Shown: positions 1-6,282 of the stretch, in pieces
Layout of the letters: every line of letters begins with the position of its first letter
Position numbering within the stretch: the first letter of the stretch is position 1
NCBI GenBank assembly: GCA_013140395.1
Contig: JABFSY010000286.1
Location: 1-10,024, forward strand
Length of the DNA: 10,024 bases
Direction of reading: 5' to 3'
Source of the DNA: Cyclobacteriaceae bacterium
Lineage (GTDB): Bacteria; Bacteroidota; Bacteroidia; Cytophagales; Cyclobacteriaceae
The notes under the pieces: model-generated
Told to the model about the DNA's origin: nothing
Seen by the model: the letters and a program-made list of their open reading frames with translations, nothing else
The model's database searches: none
Program-made: the position numbers and the translations under genes

Positions 1-132
1 GCCTTGTTCAATACAATTGATGGAAGCACTGATATTGGAAAGAAAATTAAGGACTTTGCTAGTGGCGATAAAGATAAGAAGCAGAAGGGGCGTAAAGAAG
101 ATGAAGAAAAAGACGAAACTAAAAACAACTAA
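1..132 (+). CDS. C-terminal end of an unidentified protein (5' truncated)
   Basis: An open frame enters from the left edge in frame 1 and ends with TAA at 130-132, giving 43 residues. It begins ALFNTIDGSTDIGKKIKDF and then turns into a strongly charged tail of Lys, Glu and Asp (about residues 21-43) ending KNN. Such a tail is typical of a disordered C-terminus. The stop lies three bases before the TTG start of the ABC ATPase, so the two genes are probably cotranscribed, perhaps translationally coupled. Too little of the protein is visible to name a family. The amphipathic segment before the tail would fit the end of a larger envelope protein, but that is a guess. Confidence 0.7.
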   Translation, partial: ALFNTIDGSTDIGKKIKDFASGDKDKKQKGRKEDEEKDETKNN

Positions 133-135
133 CCT

Positions 136-1029
136 TTGGAAACTGTCTTATCTATTCAAAAGCTAACCAAGAATTTTGGAAAGCTTTGCGCGGTCAACCA
201 ACTTGACCTGGAAGTGAAAAGAGGTCAAGTGTTTGGCATGCTCGGCCCAAATGGAAGTGGTAAAACAACCACACTGGGTATGTTGATGGGGGTAACAAAT
301 CCTTCGTCCGGTAGTTTCTCCTGGTTTGGCGAGCCCTCCACGCACCTAACACGCAAAAAAATTGGAGCTGTGTTGGAGCATCCTATTTTTTATCCCTACC
401 TGAGCGGACAAAAGAACCTCGAGTTGAACGCAATGATCAAGGGTGCTAATCCTGCCAACATTGTCAAAGTACTGGATATTGTTGAATTAAGTGCGCGAAA
501 GGATGATAAATACAGAACGTATTCATTAGGGATGAAGCAACGACTGGCAATTGCTTCTGCGTTGGTAAGCGATCCAATTATTTTGATTTTGGACGAACCA
601 ACGAATGGTCTCGACCCCATGGGGATTGCTGAGATCAGAGAAATCGTGAAGAGAATTGCAGCGGATGGAAAGACCATTATTTTGGCGAGCCACTTGTTGG
701 ATGAAGTTCAAAAAGTATGTACTCATTTTGCTGTGTTGCGTAGAGGCAAGCTTATGCACAGTGGACCTGTAGATGAGGTGGGTAAAGGCGAAGAAACGGT
801 GGAGGTAATGGCATATCATGATGATCTTCCTGTGTTGCTACAAGAATTTATTGGCAGTGCAACCATAAAAAAGGAGAATGGTATTTTTCAAGTCATGATG
901 AAAGATGGATTTCATAGCCAGGATTTGAATAAGTTTTTGTTTGAAAAAGGAATCATCACTTCTCACCTGATCACAAAGAAAAAGACACTAGAGAAGCAGT
1001 TTTTGGAAATATTGGCTGAAGCTCATTAA
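136..1029 (+). CDS. ABC transporter ATP-binding protein, BcrA/bacitracin-export type
   Basis: This is the cytoplasmic ATPase of an ABC-2 exporter (297 aa), expected to dimerise and drive the permease encoded just downstream. Visible motifs are Walker A GPNGSGKT (37-44), signature YSLGMKQRL (129-137), Walker B with IILILDEPT (148-156), D-loop GLDP (158-161) and switch His186 in LASHLLDE. The Q-loop position holds Glu81 in EHPIFYP rather than Gln. The E-x-P-x-FYP pattern is what I know from BcrA-like bacitracin or lantibiotic-immunity ATPases. A C-terminal domain of about 80 residues (from about 215) follows the nucleotide-binding fold, as in that subfamily. The start is TTG at 136, three bases after the previous stop. 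It gives the usual short N-terminus (LSIQKLTKNFGK), and no ATG fits. The substrate cannot be read from the sequence; export of, or resistance to, a peptide or hydrophobic compound is inference. Confidence 0.93.
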   Translation: METVLSIQKLTKNFGKLCAVNQLDLEVKRGQVFGMLGPNGSGKTTTLGMLMGVTNPSSGSFSWFGEPSTHLTRKKIGAVLEHPIFYPYLSGQKNLELNAMIKGANPANIVKVLDIVELSARKDDKYRTYSLGMKQRLAIASALVSDPIILILDEPTNGLDPMGIAEIREIVKRIAADGKTIILASHLLDEVQKVCTHFAVLRRGKLMHSGPVDEVGKGEETVEVMAYHDDLPVLLQEFIGSATIKKENGIFQVMMKDGFHSQDLNKFLFEKGIITSHLITKKKTLEKQFLEILAEAH

Positions 1030-1056
1030 CAGTTACATATTTCTTATTGCCTATTA

Positions 1057-1090
1057 CGAATAACCAACATCGAATAACCAACATCGAACC
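1057..1090 (+). repeat. 14-bp tandem repeat in the ATPase-permease gap
   Basis: CGAATAACCAACAT occurs at 1057-1070 and again, identical, at 1071-1084, followed by a third partial CGAA (1085-1088). It fills most of the 62-base gap between the ATPase stop and the permease ATG. It looks like the low-complexity spacer repeats seen between genes in some Bacteroidota. It leaves the frame of the permease open, which creates a false upstream extension starting at TTG 1047. Confidence 0.8.
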
Positions 1091-1091
1091 T

Positions 1092-1910
1092 ATGCTTCAC
1101 TTATTGAAAATCGACCTTAAAAAAATGACCAGCTACCGTACGTTCTGGGTCATCTGCGGATTGTATTTCATTACGCTAGGGTTCTCGACTGCCAGTGGGA
1201 TGGAGATATTGAAATGGATTGCGAGCAAGTTCGAAGATTTTGGTTCGTCTCTGAATGTCAACCGCATCCCATTGTATCATTTTCCGGACATCTGGCAAAA
1301 CTTGATTTGGTTCAGCGGATTGTTCAAATTGGTGTTGTCGATCATGGTTGTCATTTCTATCACTAACGAATACCAATATCGCACGCTCCGACAAAACATT
1401 ATTGACGGTATGAGTCGTTTCGAGTTCGTGTTATCAAAGGTGTTGACCAACCTTTTGCTAAGTGTGATGAGTGTGGGCATGCTGTTGTTGATCGTAATGG
1501 TTACCGGCTTGATTTATACGCCTGAGTTGATTTGGTCAGACATTCTGGTAGGCACTGAGTTTTTACTTGCCTATTTTATTGAAATCTTTGCTTTTTTGTC
1601 TTACGCATTAATGCTGGGGGTTTTTGTACAGCGCTCAGGACTTACGATTGTGTTGTTGATGTTATCGCACATGATTGAAGCGATTATCAAAGTCAATCTG
1701 TTCCGAGAAAGCCTGAATCCAAGCATTGGATGGTTGAAGCAGTTTTTCCCATTGGAGTCTATCACTAACCTTGTACCGCTACCTTTTGCACGGTATGCGT
1801 TTCAAGAGATACAAGATTATGTGAGCATTACTGCGGTGGCTATTGCTCTTGGCTGGACTTTTCTCTTCAACTATTTCAGTTATTTAAAGTTGAAGAAGGC
1901 AGACATTTAG
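1092..1910 (+). CDS. ABC-2 type transporter permease
   Basis: Membrane partner of the upstream BcrA-type ATPase, 272 aa from ATG 1092. Six hydrophobic stretches are visible, in order: the one starting FWVICGLYFITLGF; LIWFSGLFKLVLSIMVVISI; LLLSVMSVGMLLLIVMVTGLIY (shortened); FLLAYFIEIFAFLSYALMLG; LTIVLLMLSHMIEAII; and ITAVAIALGWTFLFNYF. Between the second and third lies NEYQYRTLRQNIIDGMSR, the cytoplasmic coupling segment typical of ABC-2 permeases (NE..YrTlrq). I chose ATG 1092 because the in-frame extension back to TTG 1047 is made of a tandem DNA repeat, while MLHLLKIDLKKM is the usual start of this family. The stop TAG overlaps the stop of the opposing transporter gene by four bases (1907-1910), so neither gene has room for its own terminator. 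Confidence 0.9.
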   Translation: MLHLLKIDLKKMTSYRTFWVICGLYFITLGFSTASGMEILKWIASKFEDFGSSLNVNRIPLYHFPDIWQNLIWFSGLFKLVLSIMVVISITNEYQYRTLRQNIIDGMSRFEFVLSKVLTNLLLSVMSVGMLLLIVMVTGLIYTPELIWSDILVGTEFLLAYFIEIFAFLSYALMLGVFVQRSGLTIVLLMLSHMIEAIIKVNLFRESLNPSIGWLKQFFPLESITNLVPLPFARYAFQEIQDYVSITAVAIALGWTFLFNYFSYLKLKKADI

Positions 1911-2566
1911 TGTTCGCAGCCGCAATATTTTTCAGAAGCTGCTTTTTCAAAGCACTCTTTACCTTCTTGAAAAGAAAACCAGGCTAAGCCCAGTGTGCCT
2001 ACTGCATCTGCGTACGCGAACCCGGTCGTTTCATAAATGCCGCTTGATATCAGCAATACGCAGGACATATAGATACAAACCTTAGTGCAACTTGCGTCCG
2101 CCAAAATCGCATCGGAGCGTAAAAGATTGCCGATTCGTAGTTTACTGCGAAGTAGAAATAGCATTACCAAAATTGAAATAACCGAAATAACTACTCCCCA
2201 AAAAGTAGTGATAGGCGTCTTGCCCAAGTAAAGCGTAAGGGCTGCAGAAATTATCAGGCCGGCTACTAACATATAGAAAGAAGCACCGGTAACTCTCAAT
2301 GCTTTTTTTTCAAACTCGCTCCGTTGACTTGCTGCATTCTTTTGTATTCTGGTGACCATTACTGCAATGCCAAGACCGGAGATCATCTCAATAAAACTAT
2401 CGACCCCAAAGCCAAAAAGTGCTAACGTTTCGTCTTGATAGCCAAACCAAGTGGCAATCAATCCTTCAGCGAGATTGTAAAGAATGGTAAAAACGGCAAG
2501 CCCGAAGGCAATTTTGAAATGGCTCTTTTCTTGTAACCAGGTTGTCTCTAGATCGCTCACATTCAA
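1907..2566 (-). CDS. CDF-like cation transporter, short form without the C-terminal domain
   Basis: A 219-residue membrane protein of the cation diffusion facilitator superfamily, expected to move a divalent metal across the inner membrane by proton antiport. Six hydrophobic segments can be placed near 19-41, 48-72, 94-115, 121-139, 153-176 and 183-199. TM2 carries VDSFIE (Asp56, Glu60) where the family has D/HxxxD. TM5 carries LADASCTKVC, placing Cys160 and Cys164 where the family has HxxxD. The protein stops soon after TM6, so the cytoplasmic ferredoxin-like domain is missing, and ends KYCGCEH, a possible soft-metal ligand. Start is TTG at 2566; GTG at 2560 is an alternative. No ATG fits because an in-frame stop lies upstream. 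Two GTTGCAAC dyads lie 50-100 bp upstream and may regulate it. Family confidence is high; the metal is unknown. Confidence 0.85.
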   Translation of the reverse strand: MNVSDLETTWLQEKSHFKIAFGLAVFTILYNLAEGLIATWFGYQDETLALFGFGVDSFIEMISGLGIAVMVTRIQKNAASQRSEFEKKALRVTGASFYMLVAGLIISAALTLYLGKTPITTFWGVVISVISILVMLFLLRSKLRIGNLLRSDAILADASCTKVCIYMSCVLLISSGIYETTGFAYADAVGTLGLAWFSFQEGKECFEKAASEKYCGCEH

Positions 2567-2615
2567 ATGTAGTGTATATGTTTTTGTGGTAATTTAATTT
2601 TCAACGAAATATTGG

Positions 2616-2663
2616 TTGTTGCAACTTGGCTTCTCAAAAATGTGCACTTGTTGCAACCTGGCT
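2616..2663. repeat. Two direct copies of TTGTTGCAACYTGGCT, each with a GTTGCAAC dyad
   Basis: TTGTTGCAACTTGGCT at 2616-2631 and TTGTTGCAACCTGGCT at 2648-2663 differ at one base. Each contains the perfect 8-bp palindrome GTTGCAAC (2618-2625 and 2650-2657). The copies are exactly 32 bp apart, close to three helical turns, so proteins bound to both would face the same side. They lie 50-98 bp upstream of the CDF-like gene start on the minus strand and over 120 bp upstream of the Hsp20 gene. An operator for a dimeric, perhaps metal-sensing, regulator is my inference. Confidence 0.6.
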
Positions 2664-2720
2664 GCCAAAAGAGCATGAGAATTTTACTGAGCTCGCAAAT
2701 CTCCGCCCTGCTAAGCACGA

Positions 2721-2754
2721 TTTGTCATTACGCTGTTTAGATACTGTCCTTTTG
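2721..2754 (+). promoter_or_regulatory. Possible Bacteroidota-type promoter for the Hsp20 gene
   Basis: TTTG at 2721-2724 could serve as the -33 element. TCCTTTTG at 2747-2754 matches the -7 consensus TAnnTTTG in all but the second base. The spacer is 22 bases, slightly longer than usual. This is a weak match placed upstream of the Hsp20-like gene. Confidence 0.3.
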
Positions 2755-2810
2755 TCCTGGAACTTTCGATGGTATGTTGATTGTTGATGGAAGTTAACAA
2801 AATAGTGCAA

Positions 2811-3194
2811 ATGAAAAAGAGCAGATTGATTCCGGTAGAGTTATTGCATTCAATTGATATTACCAATACGATAGGTGGCGGGGTAAGCCAGCCGATCATT
2901 GAATTAAAGCAACACGAGGATCATCGGGAGATAAAGTGTAAGGTGCCGGGTGTGGCAGAGTCGGCACTTCAGGTGGAAGTGATAAATAATTTCCTGAGCA
3001 TTTATTATACGCAGGAATTTTTATCAAACGGAACGAGCATCGAAATACCAAAAGTGGTCTATCACAAAGCCATTCCTTATTTTATTGATGTTGCCAATAT
3101 CTCAGCTACGGTAGAAGAAGGATTTCTGTGTGTGACGTTGCCGTTCAACAAACTCGCCAACGGCTATCACAAAAAGATTTCTGTTCAAGAGTAA
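2811..3194 (+). CDS. Small heat-shock protein (Hsp20/alpha-crystallin family), divergent
   Basis: A predicted ATP-independent holdase of the Hsp20 superfamily, 127 aa from ATG 2811. The alpha-crystallin domain covers roughly the region from PIIELKQHEDHREI to the end. KCKVPGVAESALQVEVINN matches the family's PGv.k.dl.v.v.n signature, and EGFLCVTLPF matches the terminal GvL.v.lPk strand. The usual I-x-I tail motif is not evident, and several typical positions differ, so this is a divergent member. Start choice is open: ATG 2811 (MKKSRLIPVE) fits the short N-terminus best, ATG 2787 would add eight residues, and TTG codons lie just before that. It is a single-gene unit, diverging from the CDF-like gene and converging on the serine hydrolase. 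Confidence 0.75.
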   Translation: MKKSRLIPVELLHSIDITNTIGGGVSQPIIELKQHEDHREIKCKVPGVAESALQVEVINNFLSIYYTQEFLSNGTSIEIPKVVYHKAIPYFIDVANISATVEEGFLCVTLPFNKLANGYHKKISVQE

Positions 3195-3226
3195 GCAGAT
3201 GTTCCTAGTTAGTGCAGTGCATTATA

Positions 3227-4492
3227 TCAATCTGCGATCGCCTGGTAGGTAAGCACTTTAAATTTATCACCAACCTGATAGTTCGGTGACGCATACATGT
3301 TTGTGTAAATTAGCCCGATCAATTTTTCTTTTGGATCGGCCCAGTATTGTGTATTGAATGCACCACCCCATGAAAATGAACCAATACTAAAAACAGATTG
3401 ATAATCATTTTTTTCCGTCTCCAATCCAAAACCCAAACCAAACTGATTGGTAATAGGTGGTTGGCATTGATTGGTGAGCATTAGTTCTACTGTCTTGCGA
3501 CTAATCAGTCGAACTCCGTTGTATTCGCCTTTGTTTAAAAACAGTTGAAGGAGTTTCGCATAGTCCTCGATAGGGCCGCTCAATCCTGCACCACCTGAGA
3601 AGTATGTTCCCTTGGTTGCGGGATAGTCAGGGTTGATTCCTTTACCGGTCGGTGGCAGCATTTTTTTCGGTGTACCGCCACTTGTCTGGTGAAGACATAC
3701 CAATCGACTGTATTTTTGTTCAGGTAGGTAAAAGTAGGTGTCATTCATCCCAAGGGGTTGAAATATTCTGGTTTTGAAAAATTGATCAAGTGACTGACCT
3801 GAGACCACTTCTACCAAATAGCCAAGCACATCGGTATTCAGTCCATAGGTGAATTGTTCACCCGGGTTATGCTTGAGTGGGAGAGTTCCCAGTATTTTTA
3901 TTTTGTCTGCCAGAACAATATTGTTGGTGCCAATGCCGCTGGGTACTTTTGACTTTGCATAAATGGCTTTGAATTCCTGACTGCCAATGTCGGCATAATC
4001 GATACCGGATGTGTGGCTGAGAAGATGCCTTATCGTAATTTCATTTTTAGCAGGACTAGAGGAGTAAGTGGTATCTGACCAATTCACCGTGCCTAACAAC
4101 TTTGGGTTTTTAAACTCGGGAATGTAACGAGAGATAGGATCGTCCAGCGAAAATTTTCCTTCTTCAAAAAGCATCATCACCGCCAGACTGGTAATTGCTT
4201 TTGTCTGCGATGCCATTCGAAATATGTCGTCTTTTTTCAACGGTGTTTGTTTTTCAAAATCGCTATAACCGTAGGCTTTATAGTGTACGATCTTGCCATT
4301 TCGTGCAATGAGCACCACCGCTCCAGGGATCCACTTTTTTGACGTATAATCATTGATCAATTGATCAATTCGAGCCAAACGATCTGCAGAGAAGCCGGCT
4401 TCTTCTGGTTTGCCGGGTGCAAGATTTTTGATGGTCTGAGCGTGAGCGCCAATGGCGGCCATTGCGAGCAAGAATACCAGTAGTTTTTTCAT
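3227..4492 (-). CDS. Exported serine hydrolase, beta-lactamase/penicillin-binding-protein fold
   Basis: A 421-residue secreted enzyme of the serine beta-lactamase-like superfamily (Pfam Beta-lactamase; EstB/class C-like). Residues 1-18 form a signal peptide with a Lys-rich start, a Leu/Ala core and a probable cut after AHA. The catalytic SxxK is Ser95-Gln-Thr-Lys98 (MASQTKAITSLAV). The second motif is around Tyr216 (FTYGLNTDVLGYLVEVVSG), followed by the usual PLGMNDT. The third is SWGGAFNTQYW (374-384), replacing KTG. HLLSHTSG (157-164) is a family landmark. Such proteins are esterases, peptidases or beta-lactamases, and substrate cannot be predicted. The gene lies 30 bases downstream of the SDR stop and is probably cotranscribed with it. 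Confidence 0.9.
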   Translation of the reverse strand: MKKLLVFLLAMAAIGAHAQTIKNLAPGKPEEAGFSADRLARIDQLINDYTSKKWIPGAVVLIARNGKIVHYKAYGYSDFEKQTPLKKDDIFRMASQTKAITSLAVMMLFEEGKFSLDDPISRYIPEFKNPKLLGTVNWSDTTYSSSPAKNEITIRHLLSHTSGIDYADIGSQEFKAIYAKSKVPSGIGTNNIVLADKIKILGTLPLKHNPGEQFTYGLNTDVLGYLVEVVSGQSLDQFFKTRIFQPLGMNDTYFYLPEQKYSRLVCLHQTSGGTPKKMLPPTGKGINPDYPATKGTYFSGGAGLSGPIEDYAKLLQLFLNKGEYNGVRLISRKTVELMLTNQCQPPITNQFGLGFGLETEKNDYQSVFSIGSFSWGGAFNTQYWADPKEKLIGLIYTNMYASPNYQVGDKFKVLTYQAIAD

Positions 4493-4522
4493 CTTTCGTG
4501 TTATTTTTTTCTGTAAAAAAAT

Positions 4523-5269
4523 CTACAATCCTTTTACGCTCATGCCGCCATCTACCATAATATTCTGTCCGGTAATGTAACTGGCCATATCCATTGATAA
4601 GTAGGCCACTAAGCTAGCCACTTCTTCGGGCTGGCCCACACGGTTCATGGGCGTTCGGGCAAGAATTTTTTCAAGGCGATCGGGTTGCGCTAATACCGAT
4701 TCAGTGAGAGGCGTCTGAATATACCAAGGCGAAACGGTGTTTACCCGAATTCCGTCTTTGGCCCATTCAGCAGCCAGATGTTTTGAGAATTGGATGATGG
4801 CTGCCTTGGTCATGCCATAAGGCGGCCCGGTTTGAACGTCAAATGAGCCTGCGACTGAGGCTAAATTAACTACACTTGCGTTACCAGCGGCTTTAAGAAA
4901 GGGATAGCTCAAGCGCGTGATTTCAGTTAGGCTAAAAAGGTTTGTTTCAAATAGTTGCTTATATTCTTCTTCGGTGTAGTCAACAAATTTTTTGCGGACG
5001 TTGGTGCCGACATTGTTGACCAACAGATCTAATTTGCCCCAGTTCTCTTTTACCTTTTGTAGTAGCGCGATGCGAAATGCTGGATGAGTGACATCTCCCT
5101 CCATCGTGAACAGATTGGCTGAGTGTTTTACTTTGCCTTGAATATTCTTTGTATCGCGCGCGACCACCAATACTTCGGCACCCAGCGATAAAAACTCTTT
5201 TACAATGGCCAGGCCTATACCTTTGGTGCCGCCTGTCACTAATGCTTTTTTACCTTGTAGGTTCCACAT
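4523..5269 (-). CDS. SDR-family oxidoreductase, tropinone-reductase-like
   Basis: A 248-residue classical short-chain dehydrogenase/reductase, presumably a cytoplasmic NAD(P)(H)-dependent carbonyl or alcohol oxidoreductase. Visible features are the cofactor motif TGGTKGIG (12-19), Arg38 at the end of beta-2 (favours NADPH), Asp59, NNVG (85-88), and the active-site set Asn110, Ser138, Tyr151 and Lys155 (YGMTK). The C-terminal GQ-x-x-x-VDGG is at 234-241. The stretch NNVGTNVRK is what I associate with tropinone-reductase-like SDRs; the bacterial substrate is unknown. It starts at ATG 5269 ([14 protein letters not shown]), 61 bases downstream of the zinc-ribbon gene, and precedes the serine hydrolase by 30 bases. 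Confidence 0.9.
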   Translation of the reverse strand: MWNLQGKKALVTGGTKGIGLAIVKEFLSLGAEVLVVARDTKNIQGKVKHSANLFTMEGDVTHPAFRIALLQKVKENWGKLDLLVNNVGTNVRKKFVDYTEEEYKQLFETNLFSLTEITRLSYPFLKAAGNASVVNLASVAGSFDVQTGPPYGMTKAAIIQFSKHLAAEWAKDGIRVNTVSPWYIQTPLTESVLAQPDRLEKILARTPMNRVGQPEEVASLVAYLSMDMASYITGQNIMVDGGMSVKGL

Positions 5270-5330
5270 AGGATAAATATAGCAGTTTATTTATGGTTGT
5301 CATCGCCATTTAAAAATCCTAACAAAATAA

Positions 5331-5699
5331 TCACATGGTTTCTTTTTTCACGACCAGTAGGTACCAATTGTTTTCAACGGGCAAGTAGCCTTGTTCAAAA
5401 CAATAATAGTAAACCGCGTTCTCTTTGGTTTTGTATTGGCTGGTATGATAGTTAAAATCAAACCCTTTCTTGGCCAATGACTCTTTGCTCACACGCGTTT
5501 TTCCCGTTGTGTTCAGTTCCATTAAGATCCTCCGATTTTTCCTCAACAGGTTCACCACATTGGTCATATAATTCGATTCATCGCGATTCAATTTGTTGTT
5601 AAAAGCTACCCTGCACTGGTCCGAACAGAATTTTTTGTCTGCACGGCCTTTTATTTTTTCGCCACACTCTAAGCAGGCTTTTTCTTGCGTTTTGGGCAT
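5331..5699 (-). CDS. Small zinc-ribbon protein of unknown function
   Basis: A 122-residue soluble protein. The N-terminus carries four cysteines in the pattern C-x2-C-x12-C-x3-C (Cys9, Cys12, Cys25, Cys29), reading CLECG and FCSDQCR, a zinc-binding knuckle of the FCS/DUF2116-like kind. A basic, mostly helical middle (about 45-60, NLLRKNRRILMEL) follows, then an aromatic-rich C-terminal part (NYHTSQY, VYYYCFEQGYLP, NNWYLLVV). I recognise the layout as a small protein recurrent in Bacteroidota, but know of no assigned role. Zinc binding is strongly suggested; nucleic-acid binding is only plausible. It is read away from ssb across a 185-base gap that carries a phased repeat array, and leads into the SDR gene after 61 bases. 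Confidence 0.85.
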   Translation of the reverse strand: MPKTQEKACLECGEKIKGRADKKFCSDQCRVAFNNKLNRDESNYMTNVVNLLRKNRRILMELNTTGKTRVSKESLAKKGFDFNYHTSQYKTKENAVYYYCFEQGYLPVENNWYLLVVKKETM

Positions 5700-5729
5700 A
5701 AATAATCGGTTTTTGGCTGTTTCTATATC

Positions 5730-5761
5730 CGTTTATAAACGTTTCTAAACGAATATAAACG
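5730..5761. promoter_or_regulatory. 10-bp-phased CGTTTA/TAAACG array between zinc-ribbon gene and ssb
   Basis: TAAACG occurs three times with exact 10-bp spacing (starting 5736, 5746, 5756). The first unit is a perfect 12-bp palindrome CGTTTATAAACG (5730-5741). The second, CGTTTCTAAACG (5740-5751), is 10/12 symmetric, and the third, CGAATATAAACG (5750-5761), is more decayed. The units share their flanking CG. The array starts 31 bp upstream of the zinc-ribbon start and lies 124 bp upstream of ssb. A cooperative repressor or activator site is the likeliest reading (inference). Confidence 0.5.
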
Positions 5762-5803
5762 AAAGTAATTGGATAACAAACGACTATTTTTTTGGCCTCC
5801 CCA

Positions 5804-5811
5804 CACCTTTG
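5804..5811 (+). promoter_or_regulatory. Possible -7 element upstream of ssb
   Basis: CACCTTTG, followed by CA, matches the Bacteroidota -7 consensus TAnnTTTG at all but the first base. No clear TTG -33 element is found at the expected distance, so the call is weak. If used, the ssb leader would be about 70 bases long and A-rich just before the ATG. Confidence 0.3.
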
Positions 5812-5884
5812 CATCGTCAATCGCTGAACAACTCAGTCGGGGACAAAAACAAAAACAATTTTTAACCATTTAAATTTTACAGTT

Positions 5885-6223
5885 ATGAAAAGCTTAAGAA
5901 ACAGCGTGCAGTTGATCGGTCGGTTGGGAAAGGATGTGGAGGTGAAAGACTTCGACAAGTCAAAGAAGGCTAGCTTCACAATGGCCACGACCGATTCGTA
6001 CAAGAATGCAAAAGGAGAAAAGGTGGAAGACACACAGTGGCACAACATTGTGATCTGGGGGCAACTGGCAGACGTGGCGGGTAAGTATTTGAAAAAGGGA
6101 TCAGAGGTATGTGTGGAAGGCAAGCTGGTGCACCGCAACTATGAAACCGATAAAGGCGAAAAGCGCTATATCACAGAGATAAATGTAAATGATTTAGTGC
6201 TTATGGGTGGGAAGGAGAAATAG
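5885..6223 (+). CDS. ssb: Single-stranded DNA-binding protein, short form
   Basis: A 112-residue OB-fold protein that coats single-stranded DNA. Family marks are NSVQLIGRLGKDVEV (6-20), the aromatic TQWHNIVIWGQLAD (50-63, with Trp52 and Trp58) and YLKKGSEVCVEGKL (68-81), ending with the last OB strand ITEINVNDLVLM (96-107). The protein stops right after the OB fold with GGKEK. The flexible linker and acidic tip (DDDIPF type), through which SSB recruits other repair and replication proteins, are absent. It is therefore probably a second SSB paralog rather than the main replicative one, although some short SSBs are known. It stands alone as a single gene: divergent from the zinc-ribbon gene and closed by the terminator at 6243-6277. 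No Shine-Dalgarno sequence precedes ATG 5885. Confidence 0.93.
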   Translation: MKSLRNSVQLIGRLGKDVEVKDFDKSKKASFTMATTDSYKNAKGEKVEDTQWHNIVIWGQLADVAGKYLKKGSEVCVEGKLVHRNYETDKGEKRYITEINVNDLVLMGGKEK

Positions 6224-6242
6224 GCTTGTTGGCTATCCTCTC

Positions 6243-6277
6243 AAAAAAGGCTGTCTCTAACGAGGCAGCCTTTTTTT
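6243..6277. terminator. Bidirectional intrinsic terminator between ssb and exbD
   Basis: A 15-bp stem pairs 6243-6257 (six A, then GGCTGTCTC) with 6262-6276 (GAGGCAGCC, then T), with one G-T wobble and a TAAC loop. The GC-rich core is flanked by six A on one side and seven T on the other, so it works in both directions. It follows the ssb stop by 19 bases on the plus strand and the exbD stop by a few bases on the minus strand. Confidence 0.93.
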
Positions 6278-6282
6278 GTTTG

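Noticed and set aside
396..677. Minus-strand open frame opposite the ABC ATPase
   Set aside because: It is antisense to the Walker B/signature region of a well-supported gene; such mirror frames are common.
3195..3235. GCAGAT...ATCTGC inverted repeat between the Hsp20 and hydrolase genes
   Set aside because: Six-base arms with a 29-base loop and no T-run; expected by chance and not a convincing terminator.
4352..4369. Perfect 18-bp palindrome built from two TTGATCAA units
   Set aside because: It lies inside the serine hydrolase gene and simply encodes RIDQLIND with repeated Ile-Asp/Asn codons; there is no sign of a regulatory site.
4504..4521. Seven-T / CTGT / seven-A hairpin between the SDR and hydrolase genes
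   Set aside because: The stem has only A-T pairs and lacks a GC core, so it is unlikely to terminate transcription; the two genes are probably still cotranscribed.
5833..6138. Minus-strand open frame opposite ssb
   Set aside because: It is antisense to a well-conserved OB-fold gene and has no recognisable protein features.
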